Below, in pieces: positions 1 to 5,217 of a stretch of DNA of 6,085 nt. Both the position numbers and the translations under genes were made by a program. The DNA is taken from assembly GCA_002311865.1 (NCBI GenBank), contig DBZV01000049.1, positions 20,590 through 26,674 on the forward strand, given 5' to 3'. Source of the DNA: Dehalococcoidia bacterium UBA1151. GTDB lineage: Bacteria; Chloroflexota; Dehalococcoidia; Lucifugimonadales; Lucifugimonadaceae. Numbering within the stretch: position 1 is the first letter of the stretch; the number at the start of each line of letters is the position of its first letter. The notes under the pieces were generated by a model, which saw only the letters and a program-made list of their open reading frames with translations, had not been told where the DNA came from and searched no databases.

Positions 1-356
1 CCTGCTACCTGGGCCGCCACAACGACATCTACGATTCGCCGCGGAATATCGCCAACTCGGTGCCCGGACTGGAACTGGTCGAGATGGACCGGCGGTGCGA
101 GCGTGGCTTCTGCTGCGGCGCAGGAGGGGGTCGCATGTGGATGGAGGAATTCGGCGATAAACGCGTCAACCACATCCGCACCGAACACTTCCTTGAGACT
201 GAGGGCGATACGGTCGCCGTCTCATGCCCGTTCTGCCTGCAGATGTTCGACGAAGGCATCTCCGCCAAGGGCCTCGAAGACCAGAAGCAAGCGAAAGATC
301 TGATTGAGCTAATCGACGAGTCAATTCCAGAGCCATCGGCAATTGAGGGCAATTAG
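1..356 (+). CDS. CCG-domain iron-sulfur oxidoreductase, C-terminal part (5' end outside window)
   Basis: The frame is open from base 3 and gives 117 visible residues before TAG at 354-356. The family transfers electrons between iron-sulfur clusters or flavoproteins and quinone or disulfide acceptors (HdrB, GlpC, LutA and ETF-linked Fe-S proteins). What is seen is one complete CCG (cysteine-rich) domain: an opening CYLGRHN followed by YDSPR, then CCGAGGG at visible residues 37-43, then CPFC at 75-78. This is the C-Xn-CCG-Xm-CXXC pattern that ligates a special [4Fe-4S] centre in HdrB-like subunits. Such proteins usually carry a ferredoxin-like segment and often a first CCG domain upstream, which cannot be seen here. 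The tail after residue 90 is acidic, with no membrane segment, so this part is probably cytoplasmic. The partner and substrate are not identifiable. An ETF- or acyl-CoA-linked role would suit the neighbouring lipid-type genes but is inference. Domain call is firm; specific function is not. Confidence 0.9.
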   Translation, partial: CYLGRHNDIYDSPRNIANSVPGLELVEMDRRCERGFCCGAGGGRMWMEEFGDKRVNHIRTEHFLETEGDTVAVSCPFCLQMFDEGISAKGLEDQKQAKDLIELIDESIPEPSAIEGN

Positions 357-389
357 GTCACATTAAAAGCTCGCGTTCTGGCGTGGCAA

Positions 390-405
390 CCGCTAACATC
401 AGCGG
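390..405 (+). promoter_or_regulatory. Short hairpin / possible -10 element abutting the methyltransferase start
   Basis: CCGCT (390-394) and AGCGG (401-405) form a perfect 5-bp inverted repeat with a 6-base loop, ending exactly at the ATG at 406. No Shine-Dalgarno sequence is visible in the 49 bases after the preceding stop. TAACAT at 394-399 matches four of six positions of the -10 consensus and lies six bases before the ATG, the geometry expected for a leaderless transcript. Either reading (hairpin at the start codon, or -10 box of a leaderless mRNA) is tentative; no convincing -35 was found. Confidence 0.22.
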
Positions 406-1320
406 ATGGCCAGAAGCTCTAAGAAAAATCCCGACGGAACCTGGGACCGCGCACGAACCTCAACAAGCGCGTTTGGCACGAACGGTCGGATCAGTCATGA
501 CTCCTCGCCTTTTTACGAACGGGCCATCCACGAAGGCGAGGCAGCACCCGAAACCGGGGAAGAGCAAGCAGTCCCAGCCAAAATACTGAACAGTCTGATC
601 AACCACTCCAGCGAAACGATGTCCGAACTGCCCGACCGCTCGGTACACCTCATGGTCACCTCACCGCCCTACAACGTGGGCAAGGAGTACGACGAAGACC
701 TATCGCTGAATGACTATCGCGCGTTGCTGACGCGCGTCCTTTCTGAAACGTTCCGCGTGTTGGTGCCCGGAGGCCGCGCATGCGTGAATGTCGCGAACCT
801 GGGCCGTAAGCCGTATATCCCGCTGCACGCATACGTGATCGCCGACGGCGCCGATATCGGATTCCAGATGCGCGGTGAGATCATCTGGGATAAAAGCGCG
901 GGTGCCGGAACGTCCACTGCCTGGGGCAGCTGGCTCAGCGCCTCGAATCCAACGCTGCGAGATACGCACGAGTACATCATGGTGTTCCAGAAGCCGCCAT
1001 TCAAGCGAGATAATCCCGACAAGCGCGAAAACACCATCACCAGGGATGAGTTCCTGGAGTACACGAAGTCCGTTTGGACATTCGGCCCCCAGTCAGCCAA
1101 ACAGGCAGGCCACCCGGCGCCCTACCCACCAGAACTACCCCGCCGCCTGATCCAGCTCTACACCTTCAAAGGCGACGTAATCCTCGACCCCTTCATAGGC
1201 ACCGGCGCCACCGCCATCGCAGCAGCCCGCTCAGACCGCCACTATATCGGGTATGACCTGTCTGCGGAATACATCGCAAGAGCGGAAGAGCGCGTCGCTG
1301 AGGCGGTCGCGGCCCAGTAG
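406..1320 (+). CDS. Site-specific DNA methyltransferase, N4-cytosine/N6-adenine type, probably orphan
   Basis: This 304-residue protein should transfer a methyl group from S-adenosylmethionine to an exocyclic amino group of a base in duplex DNA. The catalytic motif IV is TSPPY at residues 85-89. A motif X-like segment HPAPYPPELP lies at 236-245, followed by the SAM-binding motif I DPFIGTG at 261-267 and a motif II acidic residue in YIGYDL at 280-285. The order (IV before X and I) is that of beta-class enzymes. SPPY is commoner in N4-cytosine enzymes than the DPPY of adenine enzymes, so m4C is favoured but not proved. Residues 1-50 are a basic then acidic, low-complexity lead carrying a TSTSAFG...SHDSSPFY segment. 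The target specificity cannot be read; residues 130-230 probably contain it. No restriction endonuclease gene lies on either side, so it may act in regulation or repair rather than restriction-modification. ATG 406 is chosen as the first ATG in frame that leaves a 49-base gap; a start further in would remove the SAFG/HDSSPFY segment. Confidence 0.92.
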   Translation: MARSSKKNPDGTWDRARTSTSAFGTNGRISHDSSPFYERAIHEGEAAPETGEEQAVPAKILNSLINHSSETMSELPDRSVHLMVTSPPYNVGKEYDEDLSLNDYRALLTRVLSETFRVLVPGGRACVNVANLGRKPYIPLHAYVIADGADIGFQMRGEIIWDKSAGAGTSTAWGSWLSASNPTLRDTHEYIMVFQKPPFKRDNPDKRENTITRDEFLEYTKSVWTFGPQSAKQAGHPAPYPPELPRRLIQLYTFKGDVILDPFIGTGATAIAAARSDRHYIGYDLSAEYIARAEERVAEAVAAQ

Positions 1321-1324
1321 CATG

Positions 1325-1344
1325 TCCCCTTTCCCACCAGGGGA
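1325..1344. terminator. Small hairpin between convergent genes, possible bidirectional terminator
   Basis: TCCCCT (1325-1330) and AGGGGA (1339-1344) are perfect reverse complements separated by eight bases. The element fills half of the 39-base gap between the methyltransferase stop (1318-1320) and the ligase stop (1360-1362). Its position between convergent stops suggests a shared terminator. No T-run follows on either strand, so an intrinsic Rho-independent terminator of the usual kind is not supported, and the stem is short. Confidence 0.35.
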
Positions 1345-1359
1345 GACGGAAATGCCCAA

Positions 1360-2961
1360 TCACCCGCCTTCGTGAAACCGCGCCCGCAACTCGCCCTTCA
1401 TTACCTTGCCGAGCTGAGTGCGGGGTAGTTCGTCTACGAAGTGCACGACCTCTGGCTTCTTGTAGCTGGCGAGGCGGTCGTGGCACCAGGCGATTATCCC
1501 TTCGCCCGTCGGTGCGGCATCGGGAGCGGGTACTACGATTGCGTGAACTATCTCGCCCCACTTTTCGTCTGGCAGGCCAATGACTGCCGATTCCGAGACC
1601 AATTCATGGAGATCGATGACCTCTTCAACCTCTTCGGGAGAAATCATCTCGCCGCCGCGCTTCACGAACTCACGTACCCGACCAGCCAGGAAGATGTAGC
1701 CACCCTCGTCTGCCCAGCCCAGATCGCCCGTGTGCAGCCACCCGCCCTGCAACGCGCCAGACGTGGCGTCGGGCATGTTCCAGTAGCCCTTCATCAGCCG
1801 GTCGCCGCGCGCAACGATTTCGCCCGTGACGCCCTGCTCCACTTCCGCGCCCATGTCATCCACGATCTGAATCTCCACATCCGCCAGTGGACGCCCAATC
1901 GACCGAATTCGCTTGCGTTTCAACTCAATCTCTTCAGGCGTCCCAACTAGCCGATGATCCTCCGGTGAAAGCATCGTGATAGTCGCGGCTGTCTCCGTCT
2001 GACCAAACGCGTTGATGAACTGCGCGTCCGGGAACTTCTTTAGTGCATCCATCAGAACCACTTCCGGCATCGCGGCCGCGCCGTAAGTGATCACTTCAAG
2101 GCTCGATAGATCGAATTTTTCGAACTCATCGTGGTCCATCAGCGTTTTTAGCATCGTTGGAACCACCATCGCCCGATTCACTTTTTCGCGCTGGACCAGC
2201 CTCATCCATGCTGCCGGTTCAAACTGCGGCTGCAGCACCAGCGTCCGGCCGCCGTACACGCCTGACATCAGGGCCTGAACTCCCGCTATGTGGTAGAGCG
2301 GCACCGTCAAGAGCGTTCGTTCGGCCGTCTCAGGATCAGGGTCGGCAGGGGTTACATTGGCCAGCACGAAGCCGCAAAAGCTATTGTGAGACAGCACAAC
2401 TCCCTTCGGCTGGGAGCTGGTGCCAGAGGTGAACATGATCATTGCAGCATCATCATCACCCGCCTGTGGCGCGTCCCAGAATTGCTCACTATGCTCGACG
2501 ATGGAGTTGTAGTTCGTCCAATCGCCATATTGGCCGATGGCAACGGGTCTTACGGACGACTTCGACTCATCCATGGCCTCAGAGATGACCTCGCCGTATC
2601 GTTCGCCGCCGATGATGACCCGGGGAGTCACTTCGTGCAGCATGCCGGCCAGTTCATGGGCACGAGCGCGATAGTTGATCGGCACGAACACGGCATCAAT
2701 CAACGAGCATGCGAACACGGCTTCGGCGTGCTCAGAGCGGTTCACTTCCATCATGGCAACGCGATCGCCAGCGACAACTCCAAGCTCGCGCAGTCCAGTG
2801 GCCAGTGATCTTGCCCGGCCCTCGGTTTCTGAGAATGTGAATCGCGATTCGCCGTCCTCACCCGTAACAAATGCGTCGCGGTCGGGTGCGATCGCCGACG
2901 CAATTTGCAGTAAATCAAATGTGTTCAGGACTGGCTCCCCGTTTGAGCACTCCGTGACCAC
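1360..2961 (-). CDS. AMP-forming acyl-CoA synthetase (acyl-adenylate/CoA ligase)
   Basis: The enzyme activates a carboxylic acid with ATP to an acyl-adenylate and then forms the CoA thioester, in the cytoplasm or loosely at the membrane. Core motifs of the ANL superfamily are all present: phosphate-binding FTSGTSSQPKG (residues 177-187), FGQTE (319-323), HTGD (410-413), the hinge region GRVREFVKRGGEMISPEEVE (427-446), and the C-terminal PRTQLGKVMK (513-522) with the adenylation lysine, probably K519. Length (533 or 522) is normal for medium/long-chain or aromatic acid:CoA ligases; the substrate is not deducible. The hinge has R430 where many relatives have lysine or aspartate nearby. The coordinates use GTG at 2961, which overlaps the upstream crotonase by 37 bases. 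A CTG at 2928-2926 is an attractive alternative: it has GGGGAG six bases upstream, overlaps the upstream stop as CTGA, and gives the typical N-terminus MNTFDLLQIAS. It is the last gene of the coupled - strand operon and ends 39 bases from the convergent methyltransferase. Confidence 0.95.
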   Translation of the reverse strand: MVTECSNGEPVLNTFDLLQIASAIAPDRDAFVTGEDGESRFTFSETEGRARSLATGLRELGVVAGDRVAMMEVNRSEHAEAVFACSLIDAVFVPINYRARAHELAGMLHEVTPRVIIGGERYGEVISEAMDESKSSVRPVAIGQYGDWTNYNSIVEHSEQFWDAPQAGDDDAAMIMFTSGTSSQPKGVVLSHNSFCGFVLANVTPADPDPETAERTLLTVPLYHIAGVQALMSGVYGGRTLVLQPQFEPAAWMRLVQREKVNRAMVVPTMLKTLMDHDEFEKFDLSSLEVITYGAAAMPEVVLMDALKKFPDAQFINAFGQTETAATITMLSPEDHRLVGTPEEIELKRKRIRSIGRPLADVEIQIVDDMGAEVEQGVTGEIVARGDRLMKGYWNMPDATSGALQGGWLHTGDLGWADEGGYIFLAGRVREFVKRGGEMISPEEVEEVIDLHELVSESAVIGLPDEKWGEIVHAIVVPAPDAAPTGEGIIAWCHDRLASYKKPEVVHFVDELPRTQLGKVMKGELRARFHEGG

Positions 2962-3659
2962 TTCAACTCAATCTGCCGTGCCTGCGACACCGGCATGTCA
3001 ATGGCGTCGCTCACGAGGCGTCGGACTCGTTCGATGACAGTCGAATCGAGTGCCGCCAGCTCGATAGCGAGGTCGTGTGAGTACCGGTCGAGATTCTCGC
3101 GGCTGACCGTCCGCTGCACAAGTCCCATTTTTAGCGCTTCATTGGTATTTATGACGCGTCCCGATAGCAGAAGATCGAGAGAGCGACCGTGGCGAATATG
3201 GCGTGGCAGCGATTGAGTGCCGGTGGCAGCGGGGATGAGTCCGTATTGCGTCTCCGGCATTCTGAACCGGCAGTTATCTGCGGCAACTCGAATGTCACAG
3301 AGCATGGCGATCTCCAGGCCTGAGCCAATCACGTGCCCGTGCAGTGCTACGACGGTCGCGGCGTCCAGTTTGGTCAGTCGGCCGAAAACGTCTCGCTCCC
3401 ACCGCACTTGCCGGGCCACATCCGGAGATGGCGCCGTTCCGAATTCCGTGAGGTCGGCACCGGCGCAGAAGCCTCGCTCCCCGGCGCCGTTGATCACGAC
3501 CGCCCGGACATCCGGCATGTCATCGATGGCTCCCAGAACGTCCCACAGGTCGTCGCGCATCTGGATGTTATAGGCGTTGATCGCATCGGGGCGATTTAGC
3601 GTGATCGTGGCGACTGCACCATCAACCTTGAGCAGCACCGTCTCCCACCCTGAACTCAT
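2925..3659 (-). CDS. Enoyl-CoA hydratase/isomerase (crotonase family), active site intact
   Basis: This 244-residue crotonase-fold protein should hydrate or isomerise an enoyl-CoA thioester through an oxyanion hole that binds the thioester carbonyl. FCAGADL (64-70) is the first oxyanion element and GSGLE (112-116) the second. E116 and E136 (in MPETQYG) sit 20 residues apart, the same spacing as the catalytic pair E144/E164 of rat mitochondrial crotonase, so the hydratase machinery appears complete. The SGRVIN segment (166-171) followed by NEALKMGLV is the usual helix after the active site. The protein ends in a polar tail (residues 234-244) and lacks the usual C-terminal EG..AF..KR.P segment, about 15-20 residues short of common relatives. 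ATG 3659 overlaps the upstream crotonase stop by four bases (ATGA), and no strong Shine-Dalgarno is visible, which fits translational coupling. The substrate is unknown; beta-oxidation, a branched or aromatic acid route, or an isomerase role are all open. Confidence 0.93.
   Translation of the reverse strand: MSSGWETVLLKVDGAVATITLNRPDAINAYNIQMRDDLWDVLGAIDDMPDVRAVVINGAGERGFCAGADLTEFGTAPSPDVARQVRWERDVFGRLTKLDAATVVALHGHVIGSGLEIAMLCDIRVAADNCRFRMPETQYGLIPAATGTQSLPRHIRHGRSLDLLLSGRVINTNEALKMGLVQRTVSRENLDRYSHDLAIELAALDSTVIERVRRLVSDAIDMPVSQARQIELKWSRSAQTGSQS
2935..2940 (-). promoter_or_regulatory. Ribosome binding site pointing to a CTG start of the acyl-CoA ligase
   Basis: On the - strand this reads GGGGAG, followed after six bases by CTG at 2928-2926. 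The same six-base spacing is seen for the clear AAGGAG site of the kinase gene in this window. No comparable site precedes the GTG at 2961, where only a weak TTGAG is visible. The CTG shares bases with the TGA stop of the upstream crotonase, so ribosomes ending there could restart at once. It decides the start only if CTG initiation is real. Confidence 0.4.
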
Positions 3660-4375
3660 GGCCGCGGATCACGCCCAGCCCGGAACGCGGCGAGACCTGC
3701 CTCGCGTTCCGGCGTGCCGTGCAGCATGAAACTCAGGTCGGCCTCCAGTCTGGCACCCTGCTCAAACGTCAGATCACCCGCAGCATTTACCGCCTCTTTC
3801 ACGTACTTCGAGGCGAGTTTGCCGTGACTGGCGATGGTTCTCGCGATCTCTCTTGCTTTGGCCGCCGGGTCATCAGAGAGATAGTTCACCAGACCGCTTT
3901 CGAGCGCCTCTTCACCAGTTAGTTCTCGCCCGGTGAGCAGCATGTCCGTGGCGATTCCCGGCCCCATGAGCCTGGTGAGTAGGTAAACGCCGCCGTCTCC
4001 GGGCATGTGACCTCGTACGAGTTGTGTCATTCCGAGTGTGGCTGATCGTGCCGCCACGCGGAGGTCGCATGCCATCGCCAGTTCAAGGCAGGAGTCGCGG
4101 ACATCGCCCTCGACTGAGAAAACGGTTGGTTGCGGGTACTTGAACAGCCAGCTGACCATTCCGGGAAGGCCGATACGAGATATCGGCTCTGCTGCATCCG
4201 TGTTTACGTTGAAAAATAGAACCCGACTGCTGCCAGTACTTTCCGCTTTCTTTTTAATGGTCCCAACGATTGACTGAACCGTGTACTCGCCGATCGCACT
4301 CGAAAACGGGATCTCCACCACGCCATCGTATTCATCCGGCGATATCCAGAATTCACAATTGATGACATCAATCAT
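3656..4375 (-). CDS. Degenerate crotonase-family protein (enoyl-CoA hydratase/isomerase-like)
   Basis: The 239-residue protein is recognised as a crotonase by VFSVEGD...CLELAMACDLRVAA (85-109), by HMPGDGG (123-129), by LLTGRELTGEEALESGLV (146-163), and by the C-terminal PEREAGLAAFRAGRDP (222-237). Its active site departs from the family. E98 matches the first catalytic glutamate, but the position 20 residues on is Q118 (codon CAA) where hydratases have the second glutamate. The AGAD-type oxyanion loop is missing: after VLFFNVNT (52-59) the chain goes almost directly to the helix before the core, roughly 20 residues shorter than its neighbour. The GGG of the second oxyanion element is replaced by RDS. 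It therefore may be an isomerase, a thioesterase-like or ring-cleaving relative, or a non-catalytic partner subunit. ATG 4375 lies inside the end of the protease gene (8-base overlap, ATGATTGA) and its stop overlaps the next crotonase by four bases. Family call is firm, activity uncertain. Confidence 0.87.
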   Translation of the reverse strand: MIDVINCEFWISPDEYDGVVEIPFSSAIGEYTVQSIVGTIKKKAESTGSSRVLFFNVNTDAAEPISRIGLPGMVSWLFKYPQPTVFSVEGDVRDSCLELAMACDLRVAARSATLGMTQLVRGHMPGDGGVYLLTRLMGPGIATDMLLTGRELTGEEALESGLVNYLSDDPAAKAREIARTIASHGKLASKYVKEAVNAAGDLTFEQGARLEADLSFMLHGTPEREAGLAAFRAGRDPRP

Positions 4376-5102
4376 GCGGAAACGGCGTGTCTATGCCAGC
4401 AGCGGCCGGGACCAGAGAGTTGACCGTTTCAAGCACCTGGCCAATTGGCACTGCGAACGAGATCGATCGCGTGGCATCGGTTGCTGAGGTGATTATCCCA
4501 AGCAGCGCTCCGCGGCTATCGACTATCGCGCCGCCGCTCACTCCCGGCTCTACCGCGGCCGTTGTCTGGATCAGGTCGTTTACCGGTGTGCCGCTGAACG
4601 TTTTCGTCGAACGATCGACCGCACTCACAATACCGTTGGTGACCACGTAACCGGCCATCGGTGGGCGCCCAACCGCCAGTACAAGCTGGCCGGGGCGTTT
4701 CGGTGTGGTCGAAGGCGCGATGGGGATGAGGTCACTGGCATCGACTCGCAAAATCGCCAGATCTGTCGACTCGTTGCGACCAATTATCGCGGCTTCCAAC
4801 TCGTCGCCCGCTGGCGTGGTCACCAGGATGCGGTCTGCACGCTCCACCACGTGCGCGGCGGTGACGATAAGGCCGTTCGATGAGGCGATCACACCCGAAC
4901 CAACGCTGCCAACTCGGCTTCGCGTATCAAACCCGGGAGCGTGCGTGGGGCCAGGCCGCTCTATCTTGATCGCCACAACCGATTCTGCGACCGCCGAGGC
5001 AATGCGCTCAATAGCGTCTGAGATGGCTGAAAGCTGATCACCCGCGGTTTCACGCTCAGCAGCAGTTCGCTCGTTAGTTTCGCGGGAGTTGGTTACAGTC
5101 AC
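4368..5102 (-). CDS. HtrA/DegP-like trypsin-fold serine protease without PDZ domain or visible export signal
   Basis: This is a 244-residue S1C-type serine protease domain. The triad is H84 (TAAHVV), D114 (ESTDLAIL) and S189 (EPGVSGGAIVD). The spacings of 30 and 75 residues equal those of E. coli DegP (H105, D135, S210). The common GNSGG is GVSGG here. The protease fold fills residues 36-230, leaving a polar, charged N-terminal 35 residues that may form an amphipathic helix. No PDZ domain follows. HtrA relatives normally act outside the cytoplasmic membrane, yet no hydrophobic signal or anchor is seen, so the product would be cytoplasmic unless the start is upstream or export is non-classical. 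The start is GTG 5102, with GGGG seven bases upstream as a weak ribosome site. The gene overlaps the next crotonase by eight bases and is the first of four coupled genes. Its link to CoA chemistry is unknown; quality control or regulated processing of an operon product is only a guess. Confidence 0.9.
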   Translation of the reverse strand: MTVTNSRETNERTAAERETAGDQLSAISDAIERIASAVAESVVAIKIERPGPTHAPGFDTRSRVGSVGSGVIASSNGLIVTAAHVVERADRILVTTPAGDELEAAIIGRNESTDLAILRVDASDLIPIAPSTTPKRPGQLVLAVGRPPMAGYVVTNGIVSAVDRSTKTFSGTPVNDLIQTTAAVEPGVSGGAIVDSRGALLGIITSATDATRSISFAVPIGQVLETVNSLVPAAAGIDTPFPHD

Positions 5103-5217
5103 GATCGAGCCCCGAATAGCTTGCGCATACCAATTGATATCGGCCGGAAACAGTGGCCAGCTACCGCTGCATTCTACGCTCGTACTGAGTTAGGAGCGCT
5201 AGTGTCGAGCCCGGCGG
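5103..5217 (-). other. Intergenic leader upstream of the protease/acyl-CoA operon
   Basis: This 115-base gap is the longest in the window and the most likely place for the operon promoter or a terminator of the kinase gene. On the - strand TAGAAT (5176-5171) matches five of six -10 positions, but no -35 hexamer is found at 16-18 bases, so it is a weak candidate. A 5-bp inverted repeat, CGCTC (5177-5181) and GAGCG (5194-5198) with a 12-base loop, lies directly upstream of that box and could be an operator or chance. No T-rich intrinsic terminator follows the kinase stop, so read-through from the kinase gene remains possible. Confidence 0.3.

Noticed and set aside
29..352. 107-codon open frame on the - strand opposite the Fe-S oxidoreductase
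   Set aside because: Serine/proline/arginine-rich translation with no motif; the + strand frame has clear CCG-domain cysteines over the same bases.
383..589. 68-codon + strand frame overlapping the methyltransferase start
   Set aside because: Low-complexity shadow frame; the 406 frame carries the conserved N-terminal segment and continues into catalytic motifs.
714..1100. 128-codon - strand frame inside the methyltransferase
   Set aside because: Antisense shadow of a well-supported gene, with no recognisable domain.
1441..1950. 169-codon + strand frame antisense to the acyl-CoA ligase
   Set aside because: Mirrors conserved ligase codons (HTGD, hinge and C-terminal motifs on the other strand); no independent motif or ribosome site.
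2290..2808. 172-codon + strand frame antisense to the ligase N-terminal half
   Set aside because: Histidine/arginine/glycine-rich shadow; the - strand has the FTSGTSSQPKG motif here.
3217..3573. 118-codon + strand frame antisense to the intact crotonase
   Set aside because: Serine/arginine-rich, no motif, and it lies over conserved catalytic segments of the real gene.
5142..5158. Two GGCC sites with nine bases between, as a hairpin
   Set aside because: Only a 4-bp stem, GGCC is self-complementary and common at this base composition; no T-run or conserved context.
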